A DNA stretch of 64,000 bases from Pyxicephalus adspersus. Lineage: Eukaryota > Chordata > Amphibia > Anura > Pyxicephalidae. This document shows positions 1 through 45,341 of this stretch, piece after piece (positions within the stretch are counted from its first letter, which is position 1; the number at the start of each line of letters is the position of its first letter). The position numbers were made by a program, and so were the translations under genes. Where the stretch lies: positions 130,872,755-130,936,754 of the forward strand of contig NC_092860.1 in assembly GCF_032062135.1 (NCBI RefSeq). Reading direction: 5' to 3'. A model generated the notes under the pieces. That model searched no databases and was not told the origin of the DNA. It worked only from the letters and a program-made list of their open reading frames with translations.

Positions 1-3000
1 CTTTGCCCCTACACCTCAAATTTGGCCTGTAATAGCTGACCTCAGTGACCACATGTGAGGCACAAAAGTGTGAGTGCCATCTTCCATCTTTAGATGCCTG
101 CTATATTAGAGAAGTTTACTATAGGTATGCCTAGTATAGAGCATGTTTAGCTTTAGGATAATGTTCACATTTGCCAAAAAAAGAAAGTATAAATGCATCA
201 CAATTGCTAACACATTTCATTTAGTTTAATGGCTGCTGTAAGCTACTCTCTGCATGACTGTTAGGTACAATAGGTTGTTGGGCTGGGGAGATTCCAGTGA
301 CCATTGTGCTTTTTGTGCACACAGGTTCATGGAAAACAGTAAAATGAGGTAAGACGCACCAGAATAACTAAAGTGACGCATGAGACAAAAAGTAAATACA
401 TAAAATGAATAGAGGGGGCAGATTCTACCCAGATTAGTACTTAATGTTTTATCCAGTTTATAGTGCACCAGTCCACTTTAGCTCCTTTGTTAATATTTGA
501 ATAAAGAATAACTGCTTCTATTATTGGAAAAGTCCCAATAAACACCAACTGCTTTCCCTTACATACAGTAAATCAGTACTAAAAGGTTTCCTGGCAATGT
601 TCATTGAATTCAAACTTTTCTTGGTTGTGTGAATGTTATATATGACACAGGATCAGGAAAAGGGTTACACAGCACAAACTTTAGAAAATACCTTACAATG
701 ACCCTGTGAGTTGCTGTGTGAATTCTGGCTATACAGGATTACATTGGGTACACAGGATTGAGAATATGGTGAACTCTGAACAAACTCCCTCATTCTAATA
801 TAATAAAATGGTTTATCAAATAAAGTATCCCAATAATTAGTGGTATATTTTGCTTGAAGTTGCTTTTAAAGGGAACTTTCACCACTTAAAAAATAAAATA
901 AAAAGTACATTTAAATATACTGCCATTGTAAAATATCTTTACAGTTCTATGAGGTCCACAGCTAGTTTTTATTCTTCTCAAGTCTTATTGTTCCCCATGA
1001 CAACAAATGTACCAAGTGCTGTAGAAGGGAAGACTTGCTTATGGGTTGTCATTGTAAAAGCCTAAAAAGCACCCTGCCTGCCCCATGTGCCAAAAAAATC
1101 CTGCAGCGATGTGCGGAGTTGGGTGGAGGGTGAGTTTGCTCCCTCACTCAGAGAATCCTAGGATGCATTGCTCTCACTTTCTTGTAAATTCCACAGTACT
1201 ACACGCAGCATGAAAGTTTAAGTAAAGAAGACCAAAAATGGATTGAAAAATTATATTAGTATAGATCTACAAACCGGATACTCCAAAAATGATAAGTAAG
1301 CAGGGAGAGTTTATATTTTGTAAGCAAAGTCCTTGAAATGACTTTATATAAAAACTAACTACTGCTCACATTCACTGTCATCCAATAGTGTTCACCAGTT
1401 TGCATTCTGTTGTAGGAAGTCGGCTGAAATGTTTAATTTCTTACATCTGAGGATAAATAACACCAGGCTACTGCTATATATTCAGTGACATTAGCATGCT
1501 TGTAAAGCCTCCAAATATGCAACAGATCTAAAGAAACCCAGGCAGGTGCATGTTAATGGATACACCTAAGTCATATATACAGAGACCTATCAGTAGGAGG
1601 AAACACATGAACAGTATTTTGCCTTACTTTAATCTCCAAGCCAGACCAACTATTTCTGTAGAAGTAGCAGCTATGAAATGACCATGGCAGGCAATGCCAA
1701 AACCAATGATGCATGGAACCTACAGGTGTATATGATATGTAAAACAGTGACAAATTCATATTAAAAATCCTACAGGGATCCCATGTCCTAAATTCTTTTA
1801 ACGCTTGGATCTTTACTTCTTCTGACATAAAGGTGGGGTTGTTGGTATGGAGATTTCTGCTCTCTAGACCCATGATGTTAACATCAGATATGAAAATCAG
1901 AATTCTGTACAAATTAAAACTTTGATGTGCCCCCTTCCTCCCCTAGGTAAACCTCTTTTACCTATGCTCCAACCTTAACCACATGGCTGCACAGATCATA
2001 CACAAAACTCCTGGTGGCTAATAAACTACTAGATAGACCACATTATTGTGTAGTTCATGGACTAATTTAAGCTGTACGTACTGTCCTGGGAAAAAACAAT
2101 CCTGCACAAAAAAAGGCCTATAGCTAGAAGAATATTGTGCGCAATGCCAAATCTGAACAAGACTTTGGTAAAACTGTTGGCATGCTACAATCTGTATTTT
2201 TCTGAATTATTTGCAATATCAATTTGCAATATCATTGAGGTCTTAAAAGCCACTTGCAATAATATTGTTCATGATACAAAATAATGTCTATGACCACATC
2301 TACTGCCGGAGACATGAGATGGTATTTTGGGGGTAAAAAAAAGTTGGTGCACTTCCTTAATTTAGAACCAATATCATTTTGGGGTACATTTATGGCTAAT
2401 TTATCTCACTTCAGATAAGAATAAAATATTTAAAATGCTCAAATAAACACTGCATATACATTTTCTATACTTAAGTGTATAAAACTTAGTTTTATAACTT
2501 CACTGCTTAGGGAAAGCCTGGAATTCTTAAAAAAATCAGAGAATGTCATTTTTAATCTGTATTTCATGCACTGATTCTTAGAAATGTTTTATGATGATGC
2601 AGCTTCTTGTATGTATGTCATGAAATATGTATAGGGCAATGAGTATACTGTGTGTTTATTCTAATTTTATTCTGAATGTACTATGCAGAAAACTTCATCT
2701 CTAGGTCAGCAACGGAGATTTCCAGGAGGTTTGCTACAATTTATAAAATGCGCTAATGTAAATGTAGTTTATATAAAACAAATGTTTAATACAGATTATA
2801 TAACCTAATAGAAACATTTTACGATTGTATATATATTTATGTTTTTGGTACAATAATATGTTTTTAGTTGTATGCTGTTAGGAATCCACGCACTGATACA
2901 AATAAAATAATTACACTTCACTCATTTTTTGGCTTTCTTCTTTCAGTGTAATAATAAAATAGTGGTGGTGCCAAAACTTGATGCTAAGACAACATTCAAA

Positions 3001-3464
3001 CGTATTTGCACACTAGAACCCGTATGCCAGAGGCTTGTTCTCTTTCCTTTTTTCACTATACACCCAGGTTCTGTGGCTCTAAGCTGTGTGTAGTTGGGGA
3101 AAGAATTTGGTCATTCTAGTGATGAAGAATGGCAACATATCCGTTCTACCTCTTAATCCTGCTGGCTAAAGTACAAGCACAAGAAACCAATTTCAAACTG
3201 CCTTCCCGCTAGTATGAAATACCATCTCAGCTCTCTAAATTTACCCCAGGATTCTCATTCCTGTCCTTCCGCATCTGCCAACATTCGGTCATGTTTATTC
3301 ATATTTGATGGCAATGCCCCACAGTGTCAGAGTCAGTGTCTAGTCTAAGGTTTTTAGGCTTTTGGCTTCATTGATTCGCACCCTATTCCTAGAAACCCAG
3401 CTGTTGCACTGCTCAACCTCAAACCTGGGTTACTCTTCATACCAGTCAGTTTAGTCTACTAACC
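1..3464. other. Intergenic, no gene recognised
   Basis: AT-rich sequence with only short, unconvincing reading frames and no exon I can recognise on either strand. In the human order LGI2 lies upstream of CCDC149 in the same orientation, so part of this stretch could be the 3' flank or untranslated region of that gene. An AATAAA-type signal lies near 2901 on the + strand, but nothing coding supports the idea. Confidence 0.4.
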
Positions 3465-3893
3465 CATTGAGGTTGACCCTCAATCCCCGGTCTGCGGCCC
3501 ACTAGTGGCGACTGACAGGGGGCCCACGGACCGGGGATTGAGGGTCAACCCCTGGGTTGGCATCTGACAGGTGGGATGCAAGAGCATGGAGACCAGCGGT
3601 GGTCAGTGGCTCTGGTTGGTGCACCCCCCAGTGGGGTCAGGAGAAGGACCCTGCATGGTGGGGGACACCGGCCAGAGCCAAGGACCATGTCCTCCGTATG
3701 CATCGCAGGCTTAGGGCGGTGGATGGGTTGTGTCTCTGGAGAGAACCCACCCACTCTCCAATCGCAGGTCTGAGCCTGAGAGTGGGCGGGTTCTGGCATT
3801 ATGATGTCACTTAAGGGGAAGTTTGAGTGACATGGGCGGTCCAGAGTCTATAGGTTTAGTGGTCTGCGAGCTCCAAAAGGTTGGGGACCACTG
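3465..3893. mobile_element. Non-autonomous hAT-like DNA transposon
   Basis: A 429-bp GC-rich island in AT-rich DNA, flanked by exact 8-bp direct repeats TACTAACC (3457-3464 and 3894-3901), the target duplication length of hAT elements. The right end read inward is CAGTGGTCCCCAACCTTTT, a typical hAT-type terminus; the left end begins CATTGAGGTTGACC. The left part contains an inverted repeat (about 3471-3492 against 3530-3551) that can form a hairpin. It has no transposase. Related copies sit at 14986 and 35149. Small reading frames inside it are not genes. Confidence 0.8.
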
Positions 3894-3901
3894 TACTAAC
3901 C

Positions 3902-6614
3902 CATGGATTAATTGCAGCCAAACAAACTATAGCCAGAGCTTTCTTTCTTGTATTATTCTGAGGTAAAGAAATGTGTGTCCTGCCAATGGAAAACCGCAGA
4001 GCCACATTCAATGATAACATGGCTACATTTTCTTCAACCTTTCTATCAGTCTGAACCTAAGCAACATTTAGGTAATCCCCTAATCACTGATTTATGTCCC
4101 CCTTAACTTTCTCTTCAGTTAAATGGTTTATTTCATAATTATCTGGTTCAAATGAAAAAGAATTCTAAATACTTATTTTAGTTCTGAAGGTAAGTTAGGA
4201 AAATGTATTATAATATATTATAATAATACATTAGGGCACATTCATATATATAAAGTTTAAACAAACACATCTTTACATTTTTAAAAAATATAGAAACATT
4301 TCTGCTTTACTTATTAACTTCTACTACCAGAGGTGTAGTCATAAAAAAAGGGGGCACGATACTAATTATGGCGAGCGCGCATGTGCATCATTAATATGTA
4401 AATGTGCCCACCCCACTACACCCCTGTCTATGTGTCCCTGCAATTCCATGCGGTTCTGGTGCACCCTTCCCCAGCGTCCTCCTGACCCCCGCAGGGGGTT
4501 GGACCAGCCAGAGCCACTTGCAAAAAAAGAGTGGGCACGGTGTTCCCACCTGTGCCCAACCCACTACACCGCTGCCCACTGCCACCCCCCAAAATATTCT
4601 TTTTTGGACTCCCATTCAAGCAAAATGAAATTGGATGATTCTGCTTATGCTAAACAATCATACGCACTCTTGCCATTTTTTTTCTAAATCTTTTGGATAC
4701 AGTAGGAAAGTTTTAGAACCTCCAAAATCTTCCCCCAACCTGCCAATGCTGTAATCTCCAGGAAAGGATAGAAGGAAAATCTCTACAACAAAGACATAGC
4801 AGCAGAAACTGTTTTTAGTAGAATGAGGGAATGTTAAAATGTCAGCTTTTATTTATTAATTTTTATTTTTTTTTTATACCTTGTAAAATATGTGATTGTA
4901 TTAGAATTTAGAAGAATATGGGAAGACGTGAACAATATATAACAAGAAAAGGAAATGTAGTGTGCACTGCTCCAGATAAGTGACAGGTGGTATAACAGGT
5001 TTGTCACACATGCTGCATGCACACCCCTCCCTTGCAGGGTTAGAGAAAGCTGACGTAGAATAAGCAGTGCAGGCAATGGTGATCTGGCTGGTGAAGCAGC
5101 AGTTTATGGATGACCGAAACATTTTATATTGGCCACGGTGCAATGCAGAATCATACAAGGAGAATGCCAATCTCGAACAATGATCGCACAGAGAGTGACT
5201 GGCAAGGCCTGGTTAGTGAGGTGAGTACTGCATTCATGTATTTAGGTAAGTCACATTGCACTCTGCAAATATAATGCAGTATGAACAAAAAAACAGGACT
5301 TATCAGATATATAATTTTCCTTCCAGGATTTTGTCCTGCAACATCCAAAGTGTAGGAAGACTTTTATTATCATAAGTTTTATGTGTATTGGACAATATAC
5401 GTGTCTTTAATGCACCATAGATAATGTGTACTTAGCTGGGCCCATTTTTAATTCTAAAACTGCAGACAGATGGAAGCAAGCACACTTGCTGCTTGTGGTA
5501 TATACAGTCTGTATACCATATAAATCAAAAATATAGTCCCAGCTACATTTACAGGTAATGTTCACAGGTAAAATAACATTACGTTTTGTGCAAGGGTAAA
5601 CATTTGCAACCTAAGAGCTTCAATCTGGTATGGAACTAGAAATACCAGCATGCCCATGTTTATAGCATATGGCAGTGTAGCTAAGGTCAGCCTTTTGCAA
5701 ATCCTAGTAAAATGCAAAATTTTTACCAGCCCTGTGACTTGCTTGAATATTTATAAAACTGCTGCTTTCTGATAACAACATATACTTTTCTAGCTGCATG
5801 TACTATGGAGTTATTAAGTTTAACCTGCTTATATTTAGCCTTGTTGTACTACTTTTCCCCCATCATCAACATAGTAATGAAATATACATATTGTAGAATT
5901 TTCTTTATTTGGATAGTATGGGAAAGGGATAGTTTTGGAACTTACGGGTTCTTGAAATCCTGCGATAATTATTATATGTACAGCTTATGATATACATTGT
6001 GGTTTATTTGAAAAGTTACCTCTTACATTGATGGCCAGGGGAGATTTTCCCCTTAACACCAGTGAAGGACCCTCATACATTAAAAGTCAGTAGGAAGAAT
6101 TCTCCTTATATTTGTGGTGAATAGATAGAATCTATAAAGATAACAGTGGCAGCTTAACTAAGAGGGGAAATTCAAATTGTTCAAATTGATTTAAAAATAC
6201 ATTCACATTTCTATCCTTAAATGGCTTTGTTCCCCTTGTCAGCGCTGAATTAGCAGCATGCAACCTTTCTATCTATAAGCCCTGATGACCAACCTATGGC
6301 CTAGGGGTCATATCCAGATCGTTGATACTTAAAATATTTTGCCCTAAAAGGAAACAAAGATTTCACAGCTGGTAACAAGGGATTTCTAAAGAGCTGTGAC
6401 AGGAGAGAGAGTTTAAAGAATACAAAAGCAAAAAGATACGGGACTTTAACAACAGTGAATAGTAAAAAATTATCATAAATCTCCTATTACCTTCATTAAA
6501 AGCATTTAAAATATGCATGCCTCTTCCCCTATACCAAGTTTCAGGAAGGTCTAATTGACATTCTAACATACATGGGCTAGATACATTGTACACATAATAT
6601 ATATTGAGATCATC
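3902..6614. other. Intergenic, mostly unique AT-rich DNA
   Basis: No gene seen. A GC-rich patch at about 4325-4610 has related short motifs near both ends (AGGTGTAG at left, CTACACCGCTG at right, with GTGGGCAC inside) and is probably an old transposon fragment; its overlapping reading frames on both strands are not supported as genes. Confidence 0.4.
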
Positions 6615-6850
6615 CAACGCGTTTCGCAGACTATGTCCGCTTCCTCAGGGATGTAATTGGTACAGCTAGTAGATGTATCAGCACAAAGGTTGTTACAATC
6701 ACCAGTATGCTTATTTCCTAGGTATGAAGGCAGGCAAAAGGCAGACTATGTCCGCCATCCTCTGTGACACATAGGTGTATTCATCAGTAGTCTGTTTAAT
6801 ATGGTCTCCAATCCCTCTATGTCCCCCACCTATGTGTCACAGAGGATGGG
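6615..6850. repeat. Repeat with ACGCGTTTC motif and 23-bp inverted arms
   Basis: Contains CAACGCGTTTCGCAG followed by ACTATGTCCGCTTCCTCAGG. The block GCAGACTATGTCCGC occurs twice (about 6626 and 6741). The last part is a perfect 23-bp inverted repeat, 6755-6777 against 6827-6849, containing CTCTGTGACACATAGG. A related GACGCGTTTC...CTTCTTCAGG core lies in the inverted-repeat element at 13348-13877, so both look like remnants of one non-autonomous DNA element family. Confidence 0.5.
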
Positions 6851-8061
6851 GGTTCTCCTTACAATCTAATTGCAAGCCTGCTTTTGTATTCTTTAATGTA
6901 TGTTGGGGATGTTAGCAGGATTACAAGTGTTGGAAAACCAGACGACATAAATTATAAAAAATGGAGAGAGAGTTTAAGTACCCTCCAAGCATGGGTACTG
7001 TGAGATGGGATAGTAAGAGGAATGCTTCCTTACAGCCTTACCCTAGTTAGGGCAGAAGACTACTAGGGGTAAGCAGCAAAACTTCAACCAGCTCAAAGTC
7101 AACTCAAAAAGTTGACTTATGAGTTTGAAACACAAAGATAAACATTACAGTAAAACAGTAAAACTGTAAACTGTGAAAACAAGTTATAAAGTAAAAAAAA
7201 TCATGTTATCGTTCTGTAAATCTATGTTAAAGTTTAGGCAGGAAATAAATTTCAAAGCTTAGGAAAATGTTAATTTGTACTGGAATTTAGCTTGTTAATA
7301 TGCAATAATTTTGTCCCAATTATTGGAAATATTAGTTAAAATAAACATATTTATCATTTATAAATCCACTTGGAAAGGTTAACCTCCCCTACCCATGTCT
7401 AGAAAACATTTAAAAATAACCTCACTGATGTAGAAACATTTATTTCATATAAAAACAGAACTTTATTGACCTACTTTTAAAAATGCCTATTATTTATTTT
7501 CTGCTAGGTAAATATGTGATCAGTGCCATCACACAGTGTGGTAAATCCACATAAGTCACTTGCTGACTACTACTACAACTACACTACTAGTCAATCTACC
7601 AGGACAGGAAAGTGGAGTAGCCAATGTGTACCCTCGTTTTGTCAATCCGTAAGAACCTTGCTGGCCAGGAAAAAAGGGGGAGAAGCATTGGTGTGTGCCA
7701 CCGACCTGGACATATCAGACGCCATGCTTCCTGTGCACCTGGAGACTATGGATGAGGGTCAGGGTCTTATACCCATAGCTGCAGGGGTCTTCAATCTTTC
7801 TTACTAGAACGTTTATTAGGAAGGCCCCAGAAAAGCCTCTGGTCTTGGCTAGGCTGGAATCATAAAACTCCTGCACATGTATGTGGGTGTTAATTCATTC
7901 CTGGCAGCTGGGGGTATGCCAGGGTACCCAGCATCATACACTGCACATGTACAGCTCAATATTCTATTAACAGGCAGGTAAGTTTGTTTAAAACTCCAAC
8001 CTACCTGCTCACAATTACTTAATGTATGGTTCTGTTTTAGCAGATTTGCTGAAACTACTCT
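6851..8061. other. Intergenic, nothing recognised
   Basis: AT-rich DNA. A short open frame near 7523-7807 has no similarity I recognise and no splice or promoter context, so I do not call it. Confidence 0.4.
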
Positions 8062-8122
8062 GTTTATTGTACAGCGCTGGGTAATATGTTGGTGCTATAT
8101 AAATCCATTAATAATAATAATT
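8062..8122 (+). repeat. 3' tail of CR1/L2/Rex1-like LINE
   Basis: Holds the recurrent tail ACAGCGCTGGGTAATATGTT and GCTATATAAAT followed by (AAT)n. The same tail ends the longer LINE copy at 52098-53876, so this is an extremely 5'-truncated insertion. Confidence 0.7.
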
Positions 8123-8368
8123 TTACTTGTTACATTGTAACAAGTGCAATATCTAACAATTCATTCAGAGATGAGGCCTGGCTACGTTAATACAGCAGCA
8201 GGTGCGGACTATCCAAGAAAAAGTAACATGAAGAATCTGATTTGTTTTTTCAAAGTTCCAAAACTAGATATTCTACATTGCAATAAACGATCTGCACAAT
8301 ATTATAAACCCAATTGTTCAGCTTCAAGCCGACCTAAATCCTCATTGTGAACTTTGCCATGATTATTA

Positions 8369-8775
8369 AAGTGCAACTCCAGTGCAAAGTTTTACTTTTA
8401 GTTTTGTATGATCCGGTAGGTCAGTATTGTAGAATAGGACAGGCGGTGTCCCTTCTGCAATATTGCGTCTTACCTGCCTGATCGCTCCGGGTTTCTGAAA
8501 CCAAACCGGCAATCCCAGATTCCCTTGTTTGTGCCAGCGATGAATAAACTTCTGCATGTGAGTTACATCATACTGACCAAACTGGATGATCAAAGATTCT
8601 ACAGAAGTAACAGAAGGAAAGGAAGAGATTACAGGGATATAAGGAAGATTATAACACACACGTCTGTAATTGTCCTGCAACAATGAATGTAGTCCAGCAT
8701 CCTGTCACCGCTACATCCCCTGCAGCCGCCATCTTCATTGCAACTCTACAGCAAAGTTCCAAAGAGAACCTTTCA
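8369..8775. repeat. TTAA-flanked interspersed repeat, copy 1
   Basis: Begins TTAAAGTGCAACTCCAG. Its middle (CATCCCTTCTGC-like, then CAATCCCAG..TTCCC, then GTTA..TCAT) is alignable by eye to the copy at 14511-14837. Boundaries, especially the right one, are uncertain. It resembles the many small TTAA-duplicating elements (piggyBac- or Kolobok-type) of frog genomes. Confidence 0.4.
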
Positions 8776-8893
8776 TCATGAGTTCTGCAGTGTTGAAAAA
8801 AAAGAGCCCCCAGGGGCCAGGAAAAGGTTTATGTATTTGGAGGTTTCTCCTGTCAAAGCCTTTGTCAAATGGTGACTATATGGCAGATCCTGT

Positions 8894-9022
8894 TAGATTG
8901 TAAGCTCTTCAGGGCAGGGTCCCCTCCTCCCCGTGTCTGACATTTGCAACAACCATTTAATGTACAGCGCCGTGTAATATGTTGGCGCTATATACATTTG
9001 ATATTAATTTATTATTAATAAG
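8894..9022 (+). repeat. 3' tail of CR1/L2/Rex1-like LINE
   Basis: Longer tail copy: TTGTAAGCTCTTCAGGGCAG, a cytosine-rich stretch, then ACAGCGCCGTGTAATATG, TTGGCGCTATATA and a TTATTAATAA end. Same family as the copies at 47276, 48300, 52098, 54823 and 56110. Confidence 0.75.
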
Positions 9023-9064
9023 AATATTCAGGAAAGTCAAAAGTCTTTAATTACACATATGTGT

Positions 9065-9087
9065 TATATATATATATATATATATAA
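9065..9087. repeat. (TA)n microsatellite
   Basis: Uninterrupted TA dinucleotide run. Confidence 0.9.
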
Positions 9088-9155
9088 AATATACAATATA
9101 CAAATTCTGCTGCATTCCCACTGAGCACTGCAGTGCAGTCAGTAGAAGTTGTGCT

Positions 9156-9427
9156 TCCCCCACATTCATCCTGTACATACACATTCACACTGTATTATGT
9201 GCATTCACCCTGTACTTACACATTCACCCTGTAATATGTGCATTCACTCTGTACATACACATTCACCCTGTATTATGTACATTCACCCTGTAATATGTTC
9301 ATTCACCCTGTATTATGTACATTCACCTTGTACATACGCATTTGCCCTGTATTATGTATATTCACCCTGTAGATACGCATTCATCCTCTATTATATACAT
9401 TCATCCTGTAGATACACATTCACCCTG
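9156..9427. repeat. Minisatellite directly upstream of the CCDC149 promoter
   Basis: About 14 imperfect units of roughly 20 bp built on CATTCACCCTGTATTATGTA and its variant ending in ACATACA. The array stops where the CpG-rich promoter begins. It produces repetitive open frames (HSPC..-type) that are not genes. Confidence 0.9.
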
Positions 9428-9429
9428 TG

Positions 9430-9687
9430 ACGAGGCTGCACCAGTAATCTCCCTGATAAAATCGTCAGCACAGAACCGCTCCGTAGTGACGTCACTGGGC
9501 CCGGGGAATCCTGTCTGACCGGGAATAACCCTCGCTCGCTCCCTGCTAATCTCCCATCCATTGGCTGCCGGCTGATCCAACCCAGGCCTGGAACGTCGGC
9601 ATGGTGACACCGCGCATGCGCCAGTCCCGGGCTCCTGAGGCTGAGCTGTAGGGGTGCTGCAGGTTGAGGAGAGGCCGGGGGAGCACC
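9430..9687 (+). promoter_or_regulatory. CCDC149: CpG-rich promoter and 5' UTR of CCDC149
   Basis: A GC- and CpG-rich island in otherwise AT-rich DNA, immediately before the start codon. It contains a full palindromic cAMP-response element TGACGTCA (9487-9494), an inverted CCAAT box (ATTGG, 9560-9564) and an NRF1-type palindrome GCGCATGCGC (9612-9621). No TATA box is evident, as expected for a housekeeping promoter. Transcription probably starts between the NRF1 site and the ATG; the exact site cannot be read from sequence. Confidence 0.7.
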
Positions 9688-43088
<33,401 letters not shown>

Positions 43089-44175
43089 CCAAATGCCCAC
43101 TCATTCCAAAGATGTGTCTTGCTTTGTTTAAACAATGTATGTTTTATTTATTTGATAATTCTTCCTAAAGTTGAAGATGTTTTATAGAGTTGATTGTTAA
43201 AAGACCACCAAATTTAAAACACAAGTTCCGTGCAAGTTTTAAAAGGTTACTAATACAAAACATATAAAAAATACAGGACGGTGATATATTGATACAAATA
43301 AGAATTTAATTGAGCAGCAACAGTTTGTCATTTCTGTTTCTACTACCAAAAATAGCTGATAATGTCAACAATAGCAATATACAGTGAAAAGTATATGTCA
43401 TTTTTTCTGGACCAAACACCAGAATTCACAGGCTACTTAAGAAATAGGAAACATTGAAATTGCCAAATATCATTAATATTGTAACCTAAAAATGCTTCTT
43501 TCTTACCATAAATAAAACGTTAGTGCCTGATTGGCCTAATATAGATAATTCCCTATGCCAGTCTTTTTGCTTTTCACAACTTCTCTCCATAATGTGCTTC
43601 CATAACATTCAGCCAATTAAATTTTGTCCTTGCATTCTTCTCCTAAGAAACTAACTAAGAAACTAAACAAGCAAAGGCTGAGAGCCTGGACTGGCTGAAA
43701 AAAAGGCTTTCCAATGGACTGAGGGAACAAACACTCAAACTTCTGTACTTGTCTGCCCATCACTATGGGCAAAAGTCTATGCAGTCATATGTTCTAAAGA
43801 CTAAGCATAACTACCACCTGCATCTCTTCACAATCTTCCATCTGAGCAAGCCCTATGGGTGAATCATGTAATAATGTGTGTAATGCAACTTGTGTTTTAG
43901 ATTCCATGGTCATTTTAGTCTGAAAATTTAATGGACACTATTCTTTCTTTTGTCCTTCAGTGTTTAATATAGTTTGTGTGGACTGCTTGTACTTTGTAAA
44001 TTTTGTCCTTTGGTAAATGTTTGTCTATATTTTGTATGTAAAATACTGATATATTGTTTAATCATGGATGTTATATCATTGATATAGGACATTGTTATAC
44101 ATTATTATTAAAGTAATTATTAAAATTTTATGTTTTCCAACATATAGACCATGTTAATAAATAGACTTAGAGGCC
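43089..44175 (+). other. CCDC149: CCDC149 3' UTR (probable)
   Basis: No open frame continues past the stop. Polyadenylation signals on the + strand: AATAAA at 43511-43516, ATTAAA at 44107-44112 and AATAAA at 44156-44161. The last is followed by a T-rich stretch and is a reasonable distal end. Confidence 0.55.
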
Positions 44176-45138
44176 AGTCCACCCAAAACTGCTCTTTCAT
44201 TTTCAGGTAGATGTTAGCTAGTTAATTTACCAACTAATTTTTTATCCCCCCAATGTCTTGGATGGTGAAATCTCTACACCTTTGACTTGCAAGGTTGCAT
44301 CGTAACTCTTTCAAGAATGTTCTTTGCTTGCTGATGTTGTGTTTATCTATCATACATTATGAATACTTTTACAAGAAAGTGGAGTGTTCTGAAATGGAAT
44401 TCTTACTAATGGAATTTTTATAAGAGAAGAAGAGAAGATTCATCTTTGTTTTTTGTCTTTTGGTCACCTCTGATGTCAGGAGGAAACAAGGGTGTGAAAT
44501 TTGGGTGATCTGTTGAATGATGTTGGAAAAGTAGGTTTGTATGAAAAAATTACAATGTGCAACTTTAATCAACAAAGGCCAAAATGTATTTTAATGATCA
44601 AACCCAGTGAGGTATCTTCCTTCAATTGTATGTATTCGTGAGATTGAGCACTTTTTTACATTACAGGAAGGCCTCCAATGACGAATGTTGGATCTCAATG
44701 TTTTCTTAAACTTAAAATATGTGACCTTTTCTGACCTAACAGACTTAAGTCATGTATCATTATTATATGAAGTTGTATTGTCCTCAGTAGCCTAATAGAG
44801 GGCACATTGGGGCTGCACAGTGGCTAGCACTAGAGCCCCGGGTTGGAATCCCAACAGTTTTCTGGTTTACTCCCACATCCCAAAAACAAACTTGGTCATA
44901 ACCTATTTATGTACATTAATTTCTGAGCTTCTCTGATAGGCAGTTAGTTGCATGACTATGGACTGCAATTATACCAACTGATAAACCTGCCTTGAGAGAG
45001 CAGAAATAGGAGGATAGTGGTTGCCTAGAGTCTAGCTTAGATATTTCATTTCTATATTTGCCAAATGTCTAGAAAGAGCACTTGATTATAGCACAACAAT
45101 TACTGCAAAGCCAGCCAAGGTGATGCATCAGTTTTACT
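44176..45138. other. Intergenic between convergent CCDC149 and SOD3
   Basis: Less than 1 kb between the probable ends of the two convergent genes. Apart from the SINE fragment at 44811 nothing is recognised. Confidence 0.6.
44811..44967 (+). repeat. tRNA-derived SINE fragment
   Basis: GGGCTGCACAGTGGCTAGCA (box A), CCCGGGTTGGAATCCC (box B), then a shortened core with TTTACTCCCACATCCC and AAAAAC, and a degraded tail containing TGCATGACTATGGAC. Internally deleted relative to 32291-32594. Confidence 0.65.
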
Positions 45139-45144
45139 TTTATT
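45139..45144 (-). terminator. SOD3: Polyadenylation signal for SOD3 copy 1
   Basis: AATAAA on the minus strand, about 200 bp past the stop codon; the first good signal downstream. Confidence 0.55.
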
Positions 45145-45341
45145 TTAGACATACAAAGAAATTTTGTGTACACCATAAATTTTTTTTTTTTTCATGGGCT
45201 GATGAATTGGACTACTAATTGGATACTTGACTGATCTCACTAAGGCTTTTACATAATTTGTGACAAGCAAAGGACTAAAATACACCTGACTATAGAGCAA
45301 TGCTAACCTCATACTTGAATTACAGATTAATTTCACACTGC

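Noticed and set aside
3545..3814. Overlapping open frames on both strands
   Set aside because: They lie inside the GC-rich hAT-like element at 3465-3893, where stops are rare by composition.
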